Shown: in pieces, positions 1 to 8,177 of the stretch
How positions within the stretch are numbered: the stretch's first letter is position 1
Layout: each line of letters opens with the position of its first letter
The notes under the pieces: generated by a model
What the model saw: only the letters and a program-made list of their open reading frames with translations
Database searches by the model: none
What the model was told of the DNA's origin: nothing
Made by a program: the position numbers and the translations under genes
Origin: Agreia sp. Leaf283
GTDB taxonomy: Bacteria; Actinomycetota; Actinomycetes; Actinomycetales; Microbacteriaceae
Assembly (NCBI RefSeq): GCF_001422485.1
Contig: NZ_LMNF01000004.1
Location: forward strand, 62,001-126,000
Reading direction: 5' to 3'
Length of the DNA: 64,000 bases

Positions 1-278
1 GTCGATACCGACAGCTGCAGCGACGTGACGACGAAGAAGATGCAGGCTCCCGCCAGGCCGACCCCGTTCACGAACCGCGTCCCGAGGGCGAGCGGGGTGC
101 CCGCGAGCACGACGGTCACGGCGATCCAGAACCAGGTCCATGCTCCGCCGAGCGGATCCCCGGTCGAGGTGACGGCGTCGAGAAGGCCGCTGGCGGCAAT
201 CACCGCGCCGGCCGCCGAGGTGACCCAGGCGAACGGCGGAATCGACCGCCGCGCCACCCACGCGGACATGCGGCTCAC
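1..278 (-). CDS. Membrane protein of unknown function (3' end outside window)
   Basis: Partial gene running off the left edge. The reading frame from GTG 278 has a good ribosome site (a run of G at 285-290, six bases upstream) and an alternative ATG at 269. The visible ~92 residues start MSRMSAWVARRS and contain about three hydrophobic stretches (around FAWVTSAAGAVIAASG, TWFWIAVTVVLAGTPLALG and VGLAGACIFFVVTSLQL) linked by short polar loops, so it is an integral membrane protein. No family could be recognised from this fragment. It lies downstream of tRNA-Leu and its terminator-like hairpin. Confidence 0.6.
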   Translation of the reverse strand, partial: MSRMSAWVARRSIPPFAWVTSAAGAVIAASGLLDAVTSTGDPLGGAWTWFWIAVTVVLAGTPLALGTRFVNGVGLAGACIFFVVTSLQLSVS

Positions 279-334
279 CAGGCACCCCCCAGACCTTCGA
301 TGTCGTCGAATTCTAACGAGCGGATTCAACGACG

Positions 335-368
335 AAGGCCGGACCGGGATTTCTCCCGATCCGGCCTT
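335..368 (-). terminator. Terminator-like hairpin downstream of tRNA-Leu
   Basis: Arms AAGGCCGGACCGGGA (335-349) and TCCCGATCCGGCCTT (354-368) form a 15-bp stem with one mismatch and a 4-nt loop. It begins 13 bp beyond the 3' end of the tRNA-Leu gene on the minus strand. Confidence 0.65.
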
Positions 369-380
369 CACTCGTTCGCG

Positions 381-464
381 TGCGCGAGGGGGGACTTGAA
401 CCCCCACGCCCTTTCGAGCACTGGCACCTGAAGCCAGCGCGTCTGCCAATTCCGCCACTCGCGC
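381..464 (-). tRNA. tRNA-Leu (anticodon CAG)
   Basis: On the minus strand the acceptor GCGCGAG pairs with CTCGCGC, followed by discriminator A. The anticodon stem CTGGC/GCCAG encloses the loop TTCAGGT, giving anticodon CAG. A long variable arm and the T-arm GGGGGTTCAAGTCCCCC identify a class II leucine tRNA of 84 nt. The CCA end is not encoded. Confidence 0.95.
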
Positions 465-510
465 GAACTTAGAGAGATTAGCACGAAGGGGCGGCGCGGG
501 GGAATTCGAC

Positions 511-577
511 GGAACGGGAGGAGATCTGCACATCCGAGCCGAATACGGGGTCGGATGTCGAAATCTCCTCCCGTTCC
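511..577. repeat. Long imperfect palindrome
   Basis: Outer arms GGAACGGGAGGAGAT (511-525) and ATCTCCTCCCGTTCC (563-577) are exact complements. Inner arms ACATCCGA (530-537) and TCGGATGT (551-558) are also exact complements. Together they form a hairpin of about 67 nt whose right end overlaps the dispersed repeat copy at 572-600. Candidate REP-like element. Confidence 0.7.
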
Positions 578-600
578 CTTCGACAAGCTCAGGGAACGGG
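572..600 (+). repeat. Dispersed palindromic repeat, copy 1
   Basis: Contains CGTTCCCTTCGACAAGCTC followed by AGGGAACG. The core TTCGACARGCTCAGGGAAC recurs at 26005, 28668, 28713, 29989 and 30014. Its ends (GTTCCCT/AGGGAAC) are inverted repeats. Confidence 0.85.
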
Positions 601-638
601 GATGCAATGGTTAAAGGGAACGGGGACGCAGTGGTTAA
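591..638 (+). repeat. 24-bp tandem duplication
   Basis: Two adjacent 24-bp units (591-614 and 615-638), both beginning AGGGAACGGGGA and ending TGGTTAA, differ at only two positions. The first unit starts inside the dispersed repeat, so the duplication probably arose from its edge. Confidence 0.8.
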
Positions 639-764
639 GAGGTACGAGAATCACGCGGGAACACGCACAGACGGCGCACTGGGTGGATTTTCACGCAACA
701 CAAGTAACATCTACCTGAGCCACGCCGCCCGTGCCGTGGCGCGCGCGCAGAAATTGGGAGACAC

Positions 765-1568
765 GTGGGACTGCTGGACAACTTCGAGAAGGGTCTCGAG
801 CGCGCCGTCAACGGCGCCTTCGCCAAGACCTTCCGCTCGGGGCTGGCACCGGTCGAGATCACGTCCGCCCTGCGTCGCGAGCTCGACACCAAGGCCGCCG
901 TCATCTCCCGCGATCGCATTCTCGTGCCCAACTCGTTCCGGGTAATCGTGGGCCCCAACGACTACCAGCGCATGATGGCCCTCGGCCCCACACTCAACGA
1001 CGACCTCATCCAGTTCGTTCAGACCCACGCCAAGCAGCAGGGCTACCAGTTCGCCGGCGGCATCTCGATGGAGCTCGTGCAGAACGCCCGCCTCACCGAC
1101 GGTCTGGTGCAGATCGAGTCGGCCAACGCGGCCGGCGAGGTCACCTGGACCCCGGTGCTCGACGTGGCCGGCAAGCGCTACCCCATCACCTCGTCGCGCA
1201 CCGTCATCGGCCGCGGGTCGGATGCCGACATCACCATCGACGATCCCGGCACCTCCCGCAAACACGTCGAGATCCTGTGGGACGGCAAGCGGGCCCTGGT
1301 CAAAGACCTCGGCTCCACCAACGGATCGCAGCTCAACGGCGTCGCGGTGTCGAAGGCCCCGCTCGAGCCCGAGTCGGTCATCCAGATCGGCCGCACGCGC
1401 ATCGTGTTCCGCGTTCTCGCGCAGTCCGCCAGCGTCGACCAGTACTCCGACCTGCGCACGCAGCGCCAGACCCGGCCCCCGGAGCAGTTCCGCGAGCAGC
1501 GACCGCTGCCACCGCGCCCCGACCGCCCCCGCCACGACCCGGGCGGTTTCTGGAGGGACCAGAGTTGA
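765..1568 (+). CDS. fhaA: FHA-domain protein FhaA (DUF3662)
   Basis: 267-residue phosphothreonine-binding protein of the PASTA-kinase cell-wall regulon. It has the N-terminal DUF3662 domain (roughly residues 1-115, starting MGLLDNFEKGLERAVNGAF), a linker, and a C-terminal FHA domain (about 145-225) with the typical motifs GRGSDADI, SRKHVEI and LGSTNGSQLNG. The start is GTG 765, with GGGAG just upstream. In mycobacteria FhaA binds phosphorylated MurJ and PBPs; here murJ lies in the same window at 46204. It is the first gene of an operon, and its stop overlaps the TTG start of fhaB by 4 bp, suggesting translational coupling. The C-terminal ~40 residues are Pro/Arg-rich and probably disordered. 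Confidence 0.95.
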   Translation: MGLLDNFEKGLERAVNGAFAKTFRSGLAPVEITSALRRELDTKAAVISRDRILVPNSFRVIVGPNDYQRMMALGPTLNDDLIQFVQTHAKQQGYQFAGGISMELVQNARLTDGLVQIESANAAGEVTWTPVLDVAGKRYPITSSRTVIGRGSDADITIDDPGTSRKHVEILWDGKRALVKDLGSTNGSQLNGVAVSKAPLEPESVIQIGRTRIVFRVLAQSASVDQYSDLRTQRQTRPPEQFREQRPLPPRPDRPRHDPGGFWRDQS

Positions 1569-2152
1569 GTGAACTCACCCTCCTGATCCTGCAGTTCGCG
1601 TTCCTCGCCCTGCTCTGGATCTTCGTCTTCGTGGTGGTCTACGCCATGCGCAGCGACCTCTTCGGTCGCCGGGTCAAGAAACTGCCGGATGCGCAGGCCG
1701 CGAGCGCCGGCGGCTTCCCCGGTGCGGCCCCGGCCCCGGCCGCCGCCGTCAGCACCAACACCCCTCCCCGGCAGCAAGCCCCTGTTCCCCAGTCGAAGGT
1801 GCCGACCTTCACCCCCCTCGAGGGTTCCTCCGCCGGAACCCACCCCCGCGCCACGACCGGCAACGCCGCCCGTCTCGTCATCACCACGGGCACGAAGAGC
1901 GGCACGGAGATCCCCCTCGGAACCATGCCCCTCACCATCGGCCGCTCCACAGACTCGAGCGTCGTCATCCGCGACGACTACACCTCCACGCACCACGCCC
2001 GGCTCATGGTGTGGAACGAGGAGTGGATGCTGCAGGACCTCGACTCCACGAACGGAACCTTCCTCGACGGCAAGCGCGTCACCTCCCCGGTGAACGTCCC
2101 TCTCAATACGCCGATCAAGATCGGCGCGACCAGCTTCGAGTTGCGGCGCTAG
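1565..2152 (+). CDS. fhaB: Membrane-anchored FHA-domain protein FhaB (FipA)
   Basis: 195-residue protein starting at TTG 1565, read within the fhaA stop (TTGA overlap). The TTG is supported by GGAGG at 1552-1556 and by the sequence following it, a single membrane helix (LTLLILQFAFLALLWIFVFVV). After a Pro/Ala-rich linker comes an FHA domain (about residues 100-190) with GRSTDSSV, STHHARL and DSTNGTFLDGK, the last being the canonical phosphothreonine-binding signature. The role, by family, is recruiting phosphorylated division or wall proteins to the membrane under control of PknA/PknB and PstP, all encoded downstream. The next start codon is 4 bp after this stop. Confidence 0.93.
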   Translation: MSELTLLILQFAFLALLWIFVFVVVYAMRSDLFGRRVKKLPDAQAASAGGFPGAAPAPAAAVSTNTPPRQQAPVPQSKVPTFTPLEGSSAGTHPRATTGNAARLVITTGTKSGTEIPLGTMPLTIGRSTDSSVVIRDDYTSTHHARLMVWNEEWMLQDLDSTNGTFLDGKRVTSPVNVPLNTPIKIGATSFELRR

Positions 2153-2155
2153 GGG

Positions 2156-3478
2156 ATGGCCCTCGTCACATCGAGCGCCGCCATCTCCCATGTCGGCAAG
2201 ATCCGCTCGAACAACCAGGACAGCGGGTTCGCCGGGCAGTCCCTGTTCGCGGTGGCCGACGGCATGGGCGGCCACGCGGGCGGCGATGTCGCATCCGCCC
2301 TGGCCATCACGCGGCTGCGTGAGATCGACGGCGAGTACGGTTCCGCCGTCGACGCCGAGTTCGCCCTGCAGGAGGCGATCGTCGCGGCCAACGCGATCCT
2401 CGCCGAGACCGTGTTCGAGCATCCCGAGCTCACCGGAATGGGCACCACGCTCTCCGCCCTCGTGCGCGTGGGGCAGAGCGTCGCCCTCGCCCACATCGGC
2501 GACTCACGCGTCTACCGTTTTCGCGACGGCACCCTCACCCAGATCACCGCAGACCACACCTTCGTGCAGCGGCTCGTCGACTCGGGCCGCATCACGGCGG
2601 AAGAGGCGAAGACGCACCCGCGCCGATCGGTTCTGATGCGGGTGCTGGGCGACGTCGATTCGACGCCGGATGTCGACCTGCAGGTCATGGACACCCGTCC
2701 CGGCGACAGATGGCTGATCTGCTCCGACGGCCTCACGGGCGTGGTCGACAACGATCACATCTCCGAAGCCCTCGCCAGCGAGATGTCCCCCGCCGACGTC
2801 GTCTCCGAACTCGTCAAGCAGGCACTCGACGGAGGGGCGCCCGACAACGTCACCATCGTGGTGGTCGACATCAGCTCCTCGTTCGACGAGCACGGCGTCG
2901 AACCCGTCACGGTCGGCTCCGCCTCCAAGCCCGTGGCCTTCGAGGGCACGCTGGGGCGCCGCACCTCGCGGCTGCCCGGTCTGCGCCTGCACCCGCGAGG
3001 CCCGGCCGACCCCAGCCACTTCGAACCCGAGTCCGAGGACTATCTCGACGAGCTCATCGAAGAGAACCGCCGCCGCTCCCGCCGTCGAAAGACGGCCTGG
3101 CTCGCCGGCGCCCTCGTCATCGTTCTCGCCCTCGCGGCGGGCGCCTTCGCCGGCTACCGCTGGACGCAGACGCGCTACTACGTCGGCGATGTCGACGGCC
3201 AGGTCGCGATCTTCCACGGCGTGCAGCAGACCATCGGCCCGATCGCGCTGTCCGAGGTGTACCAGACCACCGACATCCAGCTCGACGACCTGCCCGTCTA
3301 CACGCAGGAGCAGGTGCGTGACACCATCAGCGCCGACTCGGTGAAGGCCGCGCTCGAGATCGTCAAGCGCCTCGGCGCCGCGGTCGAGCCCGAGTCGACC
3401 TCGACGGCCACCCCCACCCCCACACCCACGCCGTCTCCCTCACCGACGCCCGACGCCCCGGCGGCCCCCGTTGGCTGA
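2156..3478 (+). CDS. pstP: PP2C-family Ser/Thr phosphatase PstP
   Basis: 440-residue membrane phosphatase that reverses phosphorylation by the PknA/PknB kinases. The metal-binding motifs of PP2C enzymes are present: RSNNQD (about 17-22), ADGMGGH (34-40), GDSRVYR (115-121), CSDGLTG (189-195) and PDNVT (229-233). The catalytic domain (about 8-240) is cytoplasmic. An Arg-rich stretch (305-311) precedes one membrane helix (about 313-334), followed by an extracytoplasmic domain and a Thr/Pro-rich tail. It starts 4 bp after fhaB with ATG 2156, the AGGGG before it acting as a close ribosome site. Its stop overlaps the TTG start of the next gene by 8 bp. Confidence 0.96.
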   Translation: MALVTSSAAISHVGKIRSNNQDSGFAGQSLFAVADGMGGHAGGDVASALAITRLREIDGEYGSAVDAEFALQEAIVAANAILAETVFEHPELTGMGTTLSALVRVGQSVALAHIGDSRVYRFRDGTLTQITADHTFVQRLVDSGRITAEEAKTHPRRSVLMRVLGDVDSTPDVDLQVMDTRPGDRWLICSDGLTGVVDNDHISEALASEMSPADVVSELVKQALDGGAPDNVTIVVVDISSSFDEHGVEPVTVGSASKPVAFEGTLGRRTSRLPGLRLHPRGPADPSHFEPESEDYLDELIEENRRRSRRRKTAWLAGALVIVLALAAGAFAGYRWTQTRYYVGDVDGQVAIFHGVQQTIGPIALSEVYQTTDIQLDDLPVYTQEQVRDTISADSVKAALEIVKRLGAAVEPESTSTATPTPTPTPSPSPTPDAPAAPVG

Positions 3479-4877
3479 TCTCAATGCATCGAGCCCCGTG
3501 ATCGAGTCGTCGCCGATCGTTCCGGATGCCGGGCGCGGCATCCGTCGCATCCGCGTGCCCCAGAAACTCCGCAACCTCGAGCTGTTCCTGCTGGTCATCG
3601 CCTGCGGTATCAACGCGTCGGCCGTCGTGCTCGTGCAGCTCGGCGCGATCGGCACCGTCGACTCCACGGTGATCACGCTGGGCGCGAGCCTCTCGGTCCT
3701 CGTGATCGCGATGCATATCGCCCTGCGCTACGTCGCCCCGAACGCCGATCCGTTCATCCTGCCCGTCGCCGCGATCCTCAACGGAATCGGCATCGCCGTG
3801 ATCTATCACGTCGACCTCATCAACGGCGACACGGGGTGGGATTCGACCGCCATCAGGCAGGTCGTCTGGAGCGCGATCGCCCTGGTGTGCGCCATCGCGG
3901 TCGTCGTCATCATCCGCAACCACCGCGTGCTGCAGCGCTACACCTACGTCTTCATGTTCGCGGCGTTCGTTCTGCTGCTGCTCCCCATGCTTCCCGGCAT
4001 CGGGCAGGAGATCTTCGGTGCCCGCGTGTGGATCCACATCGGTCCGTTCTCCTTCCAGCCCGGCGAGATCGCCAAGATCCTGCTTGCCATCTTCTTCGCC
4101 GGATTCCTCGTGCAGCGTCGCGACACCCTGTCGCTCGTGGGCCGCAAGGTGCTGGGCGTGCGGTTCCCCCGGGCACGCGACCTGGGGCCCATCATCGTGA
4201 TCTGGGCGCTGTCGATGTCGGTCATCGTGTTCCAACGAGACCTCGGCACGGCCCTGCTCTACTTCGGGCTCTTCGTCGTGATGCTCTACGTCGCGACCGG
4301 CCGCACGAGCTGGATCCTTCTCGGCGGCGGGCTCTTCCTCGCCGGTGCCGTGGTCGCGAGCCAGACCCTCACCTACGTCAACGATCGCTTCAATGCCTGG
4401 CTCGACCCGTTCAGCCAGAAGAACTACGACGATGTCGGCGGCAGCTTCCAGCTCGTGCAGGGCATCTTCGGACTCGCCAACGGCGGCCTCGTCGGCACCG
4501 GGCTCGGCCGTGGTCGACCCGACATCACGCCGTTGGCACAGAGCGACTTCATCATCTCGGCGATCGGAGAAGAGCTGGGACTCGCGGGCCTGTTCGCGAT
4601 CCTCTGCCTGTATCTGCTGCTCATCGCACGCGGGCTGCGGATCAGCTTCGCGGGCCACGACGACTTCGGCCGGCTGCTCGGCGTCGGCCTGTCGTTCGTG
4701 ATCGCCCTGCAGTGCTTCGTCGTCATCGGCGGAGTCACCCGGGTGATCCCGCTGACCGGCCTCACGACGCCGTTCCTCGCCTCGGGCGGATCGTCGCTCA
4801 TGGCCAACTGGATCATCGTCGCTCTGCTCCTGCGCCTGTCGGACACAGTCCGCAACCAGCCAAGGCTGGTGATCTAG
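3471..4877 (+). CDS. rodA: FtsW/RodA/SpoVE-family peptidoglycan glycosyltransferase
   Basis: 468-residue polytopic SEDS-family membrane protein that polymerises lipid II into glycan strands together with a class B PBP, here encoded immediately downstream. About ten membrane segments are visible. Family signatures include VWIHIGPFSFQPGEIAKI, FQRDLGTALLYFG, and near the C-terminus LTGLTTPFLASGGSSLMANW. The start is TTG 3471, inside the end of pstP; the reading frame and hydrophobic profile support it over later starts. Position between pstP and pbpA is the standard actinobacterial arrangement, so RodA (elongation) is preferred to FtsW (division). Confidence 0.95.
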   Translation: MADLNASSPVIESSPIVPDAGRGIRRIRVPQKLRNLELFLLVIACGINASAVVLVQLGAIGTVDSTVITLGASLSVLVIAMHIALRYVAPNADPFILPVAAILNGIGIAVIYHVDLINGDTGWDSTAIRQVVWSAIALVCAIAVVVIIRNHRVLQRYTYVFMFAAFVLLLLPMLPGIGQEIFGARVWIHIGPFSFQPGEIAKILLAIFFAGFLVQRRDTLSLVGRKVLGVRFPRARDLGPIIVIWALSMSVIVFQRDLGTALLYFGLFVVMLYVATGRTSWILLGGGLFLAGAVVASQTLTYVNDRFNAWLDPFSQKNYDDVGGSFQLVQGIFGLANGGLVGTGLGRGRPDITPLAQSDFIISAIGEELGLAGLFAILCLYLLLIARGLRISFAGHDDFGRLLGVGLSFVIALQCFVVIGGVTRVIPLTGLTTPFLASGGSSLMANWIIVALLLRLSDTVRNQPRLVI

Positions 4878-4881
4878 TCCG

Positions 4882-6333
4882 ATGAGCAAAGAACTCAAAC
4901 GCGTCGCGATCGTCGTTCTGCTGATGTTCGCCGCACTCTTCGTGGCGACCACGAGCATCCAGTTCTTTCAGACGGATGCCCTCGCCGCCGACACCCGCAA
5001 CACGCGCGCCCTCTACGCCAGCTACGACGCCGAGCGCGGGCCGATTCTGGTCGGCGGCCAGCCGATCGCCATGTCGGTTCCGTCCAACGACGACTACAAG
5101 TTCCAGCGCACCTACCCGAACGGGCCGCTCTACAGCCAGGTCACCGGCTACTACACGCTCGGCCAGGGATCGACGGGAATCGAGCAATCTCTGGGCGACT
5201 ACCTCTCGGGCACGGCCGACTCGCAGTTCCTCGCGCGCATCAACAGCATCATCACGGGGCAGAAGCCCAAGGGCGCGTCGGTCGAGCTCACGATCGATCC
5301 CGTGGTTCAGCAGGCGGCCTGGGATGCCCTGGGCGATTACAAGGGAACAGTCGTCGCGGTCGAGCCGTCGACCGGGCGCATCCTCGCCATGGTCTCGAAG
5401 CCCACCTTCGACCCCAACACTCTCGCCGTGCACGACACCCAGGCGGTGATCGACGCGTACAACTCGCTGATCGACGCTCCGGGCGACCCCCTCATCAACC
5501 GCTCGATCGACGGCAACCTCTACCCGCCCGGATCGACGTTCAAGATCGTCACCTCGTCGGCCGCCCTCGAGAGCGGGATCTCGGCCACCTCCACCCAGCC
5601 GAATCTCTCGCGCTTCCCCCTGCCCGGATCGACCAACACCGTGTCGAACGCCGGCGGCGGAACCTGCGGCGGCGGTGACACGGTCTCGCTCGAGACGGCC
5701 TTCGTTCTCTCGTGCAACATCCCCATGGCCGAGTTCGGCGTGCAGATGGGCGACAGCACCCTCGTCGACAAGGCCAAGGCCTTCGGGTTCGACAAGCAAC
5801 TCGACATCCCGATGGCCGTGCAGCCCAGCACCATCCGCTCGCCCATGACCGATGACAAGCTCGCGCTGGCCGCGTTCGGTCAAGACGAAGACAGGGTCAC
5901 GCCCCTGCAGGTCGCGATGTTCTCAGCCGCCGTCGCCAACAAAGGAACCATCATGAAACCGAACCTGGTCGACTCCATCACGGCGCCCGATCTCACGGTG
6001 CTGCAGCAGTTCGAACCCGAGGTGTTCGCTGAGCCGATCAGCTCTACAACATCTTCGACACTTTCGCAGTTCATGGTGTCCGCCGTCGAGAATGGCGCGG
6101 CTACTAATGCAAGAATAGACGGGGTCAGCGTGGCCGGTAAGACAGGCACGGCAGAGAACGGTGAAGACGATCCGTACACTCTCTGGTTCACCGGTTTCGC
6201 CCCCGCCGACAACCCTCGGGTGGCCATCGCGGTAGTGGTGGAGGACGGCGGAGGCGAAGACCAATCCGGCTCGGGGAACTCCATCGCCGCGCCGATAGCA
6301 AAACGAGTACTTGAGGCGGTGCTGAGTAAATGA
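4882..6333 (+). CDS. pbpA: Class B penicillin-binding protein PbpA
   Basis: 483-residue D,D-transpeptidase that cross-links peptidoglycan. A short N-terminal cytoplasmic stretch and one membrane anchor (about 8-28) precede the periplasmic part. The transpeptidase triad is intact: STFK (218-221, nucleophile Ser218), SCN (277-279) and KTG (420-422). The length matches the small PbpA type of actinobacteria rather than FtsI. It starts 4 bp after rodA, and its TGA overlaps the pknA ATG (ATGA). Confidence 0.96.
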   Translation: MSKELKRVAIVVLLMFAALFVATTSIQFFQTDALAADTRNTRALYASYDAERGPILVGGQPIAMSVPSNDDYKFQRTYPNGPLYSQVTGYYTLGQGSTGIEQSLGDYLSGTADSQFLARINSIITGQKPKGASVELTIDPVVQQAAWDALGDYKGTVVAVEPSTGRILAMVSKPTFDPNTLAVHDTQAVIDAYNSLIDAPGDPLINRSIDGNLYPPGSTFKIVTSSAALESGISATSTQPNLSRFPLPGSTNTVSNAGGGTCGGGDTVSLETAFVLSCNIPMAEFGVQMGDSTLVDKAKAFGFDKQLDIPMAVQPSTIRSPMTDDKLALAAFGQDEDRVTPLQVAMFSAAVANKGTIMKPNLVDSITAPDLTVLQQFEPEVFAEPISSTTSSTLSQFMVSAVENGAATNARIDGVSVAGKTGTAENGEDDPYTLWFTGFAPADNPRVAIAVVVEDGGGEDQSGSGNSIAAPIAKRVLEAVLSK

Positions 6334-8114
6334 GACCCACAGCAGGGCTCACCTTCGGGGGACGCTACGAACTGTCCAGCCGCATTGCGATCGGGGGCAT
6401 GGGCGAGGTCTGGCAGGCCACCGACCTGGTCATCGGTCGAACCGTCGCCATCAAGATCCTCAAAGACGAATATCTCGGAGACCCGGGATTCCTCGAGCGC
6501 TTCCGAGCAGAGGCGCGCCACGCCGCACTCGTGAACCACGAGGGCATCGCCAACGTCTTCGACTACGGAGAAGAAGAGGGCAGCGCCTACCTCGTCATGG
6601 AACTCGTTCCCGGCGAAGCCCTCTCCACCATCCTCGAGCGCGAGCACGTGCTCTCGACCGACCGCGTTCTCGACATCGTCGCGCAGACCGCATCGGCCCT
6701 TCAGGCCGCCCACGCTGCCGGCCTCGTGCACCGTGACATCAAGCCGGGCAACCTGCTGATCACGCCCGACGGCCGGGTCAAGATCACCGACTTCGGCATC
6801 GCGCGCATCGCCGACCAGGTTCCGCTCACGGCCACCGGCCAGGTCATGGGAACCGTGCAGTACCTGTCACCCGAGCAGGCGTCCGGCCAGTCGGCTTCGC
6901 CGACCACCGACGTCTACTCGCTCGGAATCGTCGCCTACGAGTGCCTCGCTGGCAAGCGTCCGTTCACGGGCGAGTCGCAGGTCGCGATCGCCATGGCCCA
7001 GATCAACGAGACTCCGCCCGACCTGCCCATCACCGTCGCAGAGCCGGTGCGCAACCTCGTTCTCTCGTGCATCGCCAAGAAGCCCGAAGACCGTCCGTCG
7101 TCGACGGCCAACCTCGCGCGCGCCGCCACGGCGCTGCGCCGCGGCGACATCGCGGCAGCGGCCGCGGCGGTTCCCGCCATCCTCGGCGGCCGTCCCGCCC
7201 CGCAGACGCAGGCCACCAGCCTGATGCCCACCGCCAGCACCGTTCCGTATGGGGCCACGCAGGCGACCACGGTCATCGGCGCGGCCGGCGCGGGCGATGC
7301 GCTGCTGCCCCCGATCGACGACGGCACCGAGCAGCCCGGCGACAAGAAGAAGAAACGCAGTCCCTGGACCTGGCCGCTCATCGTTCTCATCGCTATCCTC
7401 GTGCTGGTGCTCGGCGGCACGATCACCGCGCTCGTGATCGGCCAGAACGGCTCGAACGACGTGCCGGTCACCACCGCGTCCACGCCGGCCTCGACGCCGT
7501 CGAAGACTCCCACGCCATCAGTGACACCCACCACGACGCCGCCCGCCACCACGGTCGCCATCCCTGAAAGCGAGCTCCTCGGCAAGTCGTTCAACGACGC
7601 GGCCGCCATCCTCGTCGCGCTGGAATTCGACCTCAGCGCGTCCGACGTGACGGGCACCGCCGCGACGACGGCCGAGCAGGTGGGAACGGTCTACAAGGTC
7701 AACCCCGTCGGCAACGTGCAGCGCGGAACCACGATCGAACTCACGGTCTACGGCCCCCTGCCCACGGTGAATGCGCCCACGACCGCGCCCAAGCTCGGCA
7801 GCGTCGACGCTCCGTCGCCACTGCCGAACAATCAGGTTCCGGCAGCCACCGGTTCGTTCACCGTCTCGTGGAGCGCGTACAGCTGCCCCTCGGGTACGAG
7901 CCTCGACGCGTACTCGATCGTCGCCACCAATGCGACGGTCCTCGCGGAGCCGGGCATCGGCACTCAGGCCACGCTGCAGGCCACCGCCGCGGGCCCGGTC
8001 ACCGTCGCGTACACCGTCACCTGCTCGGGCATCGCGTCTCCCGCCTCTCCGGCCCTCAGCCTCACCGCGGTCGCCGTGGGCGGATCGACCCCGGCCCCGG
8101 GAGCGAACGGCTGA
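6330..8114 (+). CDS. pknA: Serine/threonine protein kinase PknA-like
   Basis: 594-residue transmembrane Hanks-type kinase. Kinase features: GGMGEV glycine loop (about 22-27), VAIK with catalytic Lys42, HRDIKPGN with Asp136, DFG at 154-156, and an activation loop with several Thr ([10 protein letters not shown]). A basic KKKKR stretch (339-343) precedes one membrane helix (about 349-371). The extracellular part has a Thr/Pro-rich linker, one divergent PASTA-like domain (about 403-468) and an unassigned beta-rich C-terminal domain. Mycobacterial PknA lacks PASTA, so this protein is an elaborated version. Start overlaps the pbpA stop. Spacing of 63 bp to the second kinase. Confidence 0.93.
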   Translation: MRPTAGLTFGGRYELSSRIAIGGMGEVWQATDLVIGRTVAIKILKDEYLGDPGFLERFRAEARHAALVNHEGIANVFDYGEEEGSAYLVMELVPGEALSTILEREHVLSTDRVLDIVAQTASALQAAHAAGLVHRDIKPGNLLITPDGRVKITDFGIARIADQVPLTATGQVMGTVQYLSPEQASGQSASPTTDVYSLGIVAYECLAGKRPFTGESQVAIAMAQINETPPDLPITVAEPVRNLVLSCIAKKPEDRPSSTANLARAATALRRGDIAAAAAAVPAILGGRPAPQTQATSLMPTASTVPYGATQATTVIGAAGAGDALLPPIDDGTEQPGDKKKKRSPWTWPLIVLIAILVLVLGGTITALVIGQNGSNDVPVTTASTPASTPSKTPTPSVTPTTTPPATTVAIPESELLGKSFNDAAAILVALEFDLSASDVTGTAATTAEQVGTVYKVNPVGNVQRGTTIELTVYGPLPTVNAPTTAPKLGSVDAPSPLPNNQVPAATGSFTVSWSAYSCPSGTSLDAYSIVATNATVLAEPGIGTQATLQATAAGPVTVAYTVTCSGIASPASPALSLTAVAVGGSTPAPGANG

Positions 8115-8177
8115 CGATCCGCGATTCCCATGCACCTAGACTGAGAACCCCCCTTACACCGACCATGGAGTACCACT

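Larger units (their letters stand above)
465..764. other. 300-bp gap with hairpin and short repeats
   Basis: No gene is seen. The gap holds a long imperfect palindrome (511-577), one copy of a dispersed repeat (572-600) and a 24-bp tandem duplication (591-614 and 615-638). The final ~125 bp presumably contain the promoter of the fhaA operon, but no convincing -35/-10 pair was identified. Confidence 0.6.

Noticed and set aside
711-1535. Open frame antisense to fhaA
   Set aside because: Composition is repetitive Ala/Gly/Asp/Arg with no family resemblance; fhaA on the other strand is certain.
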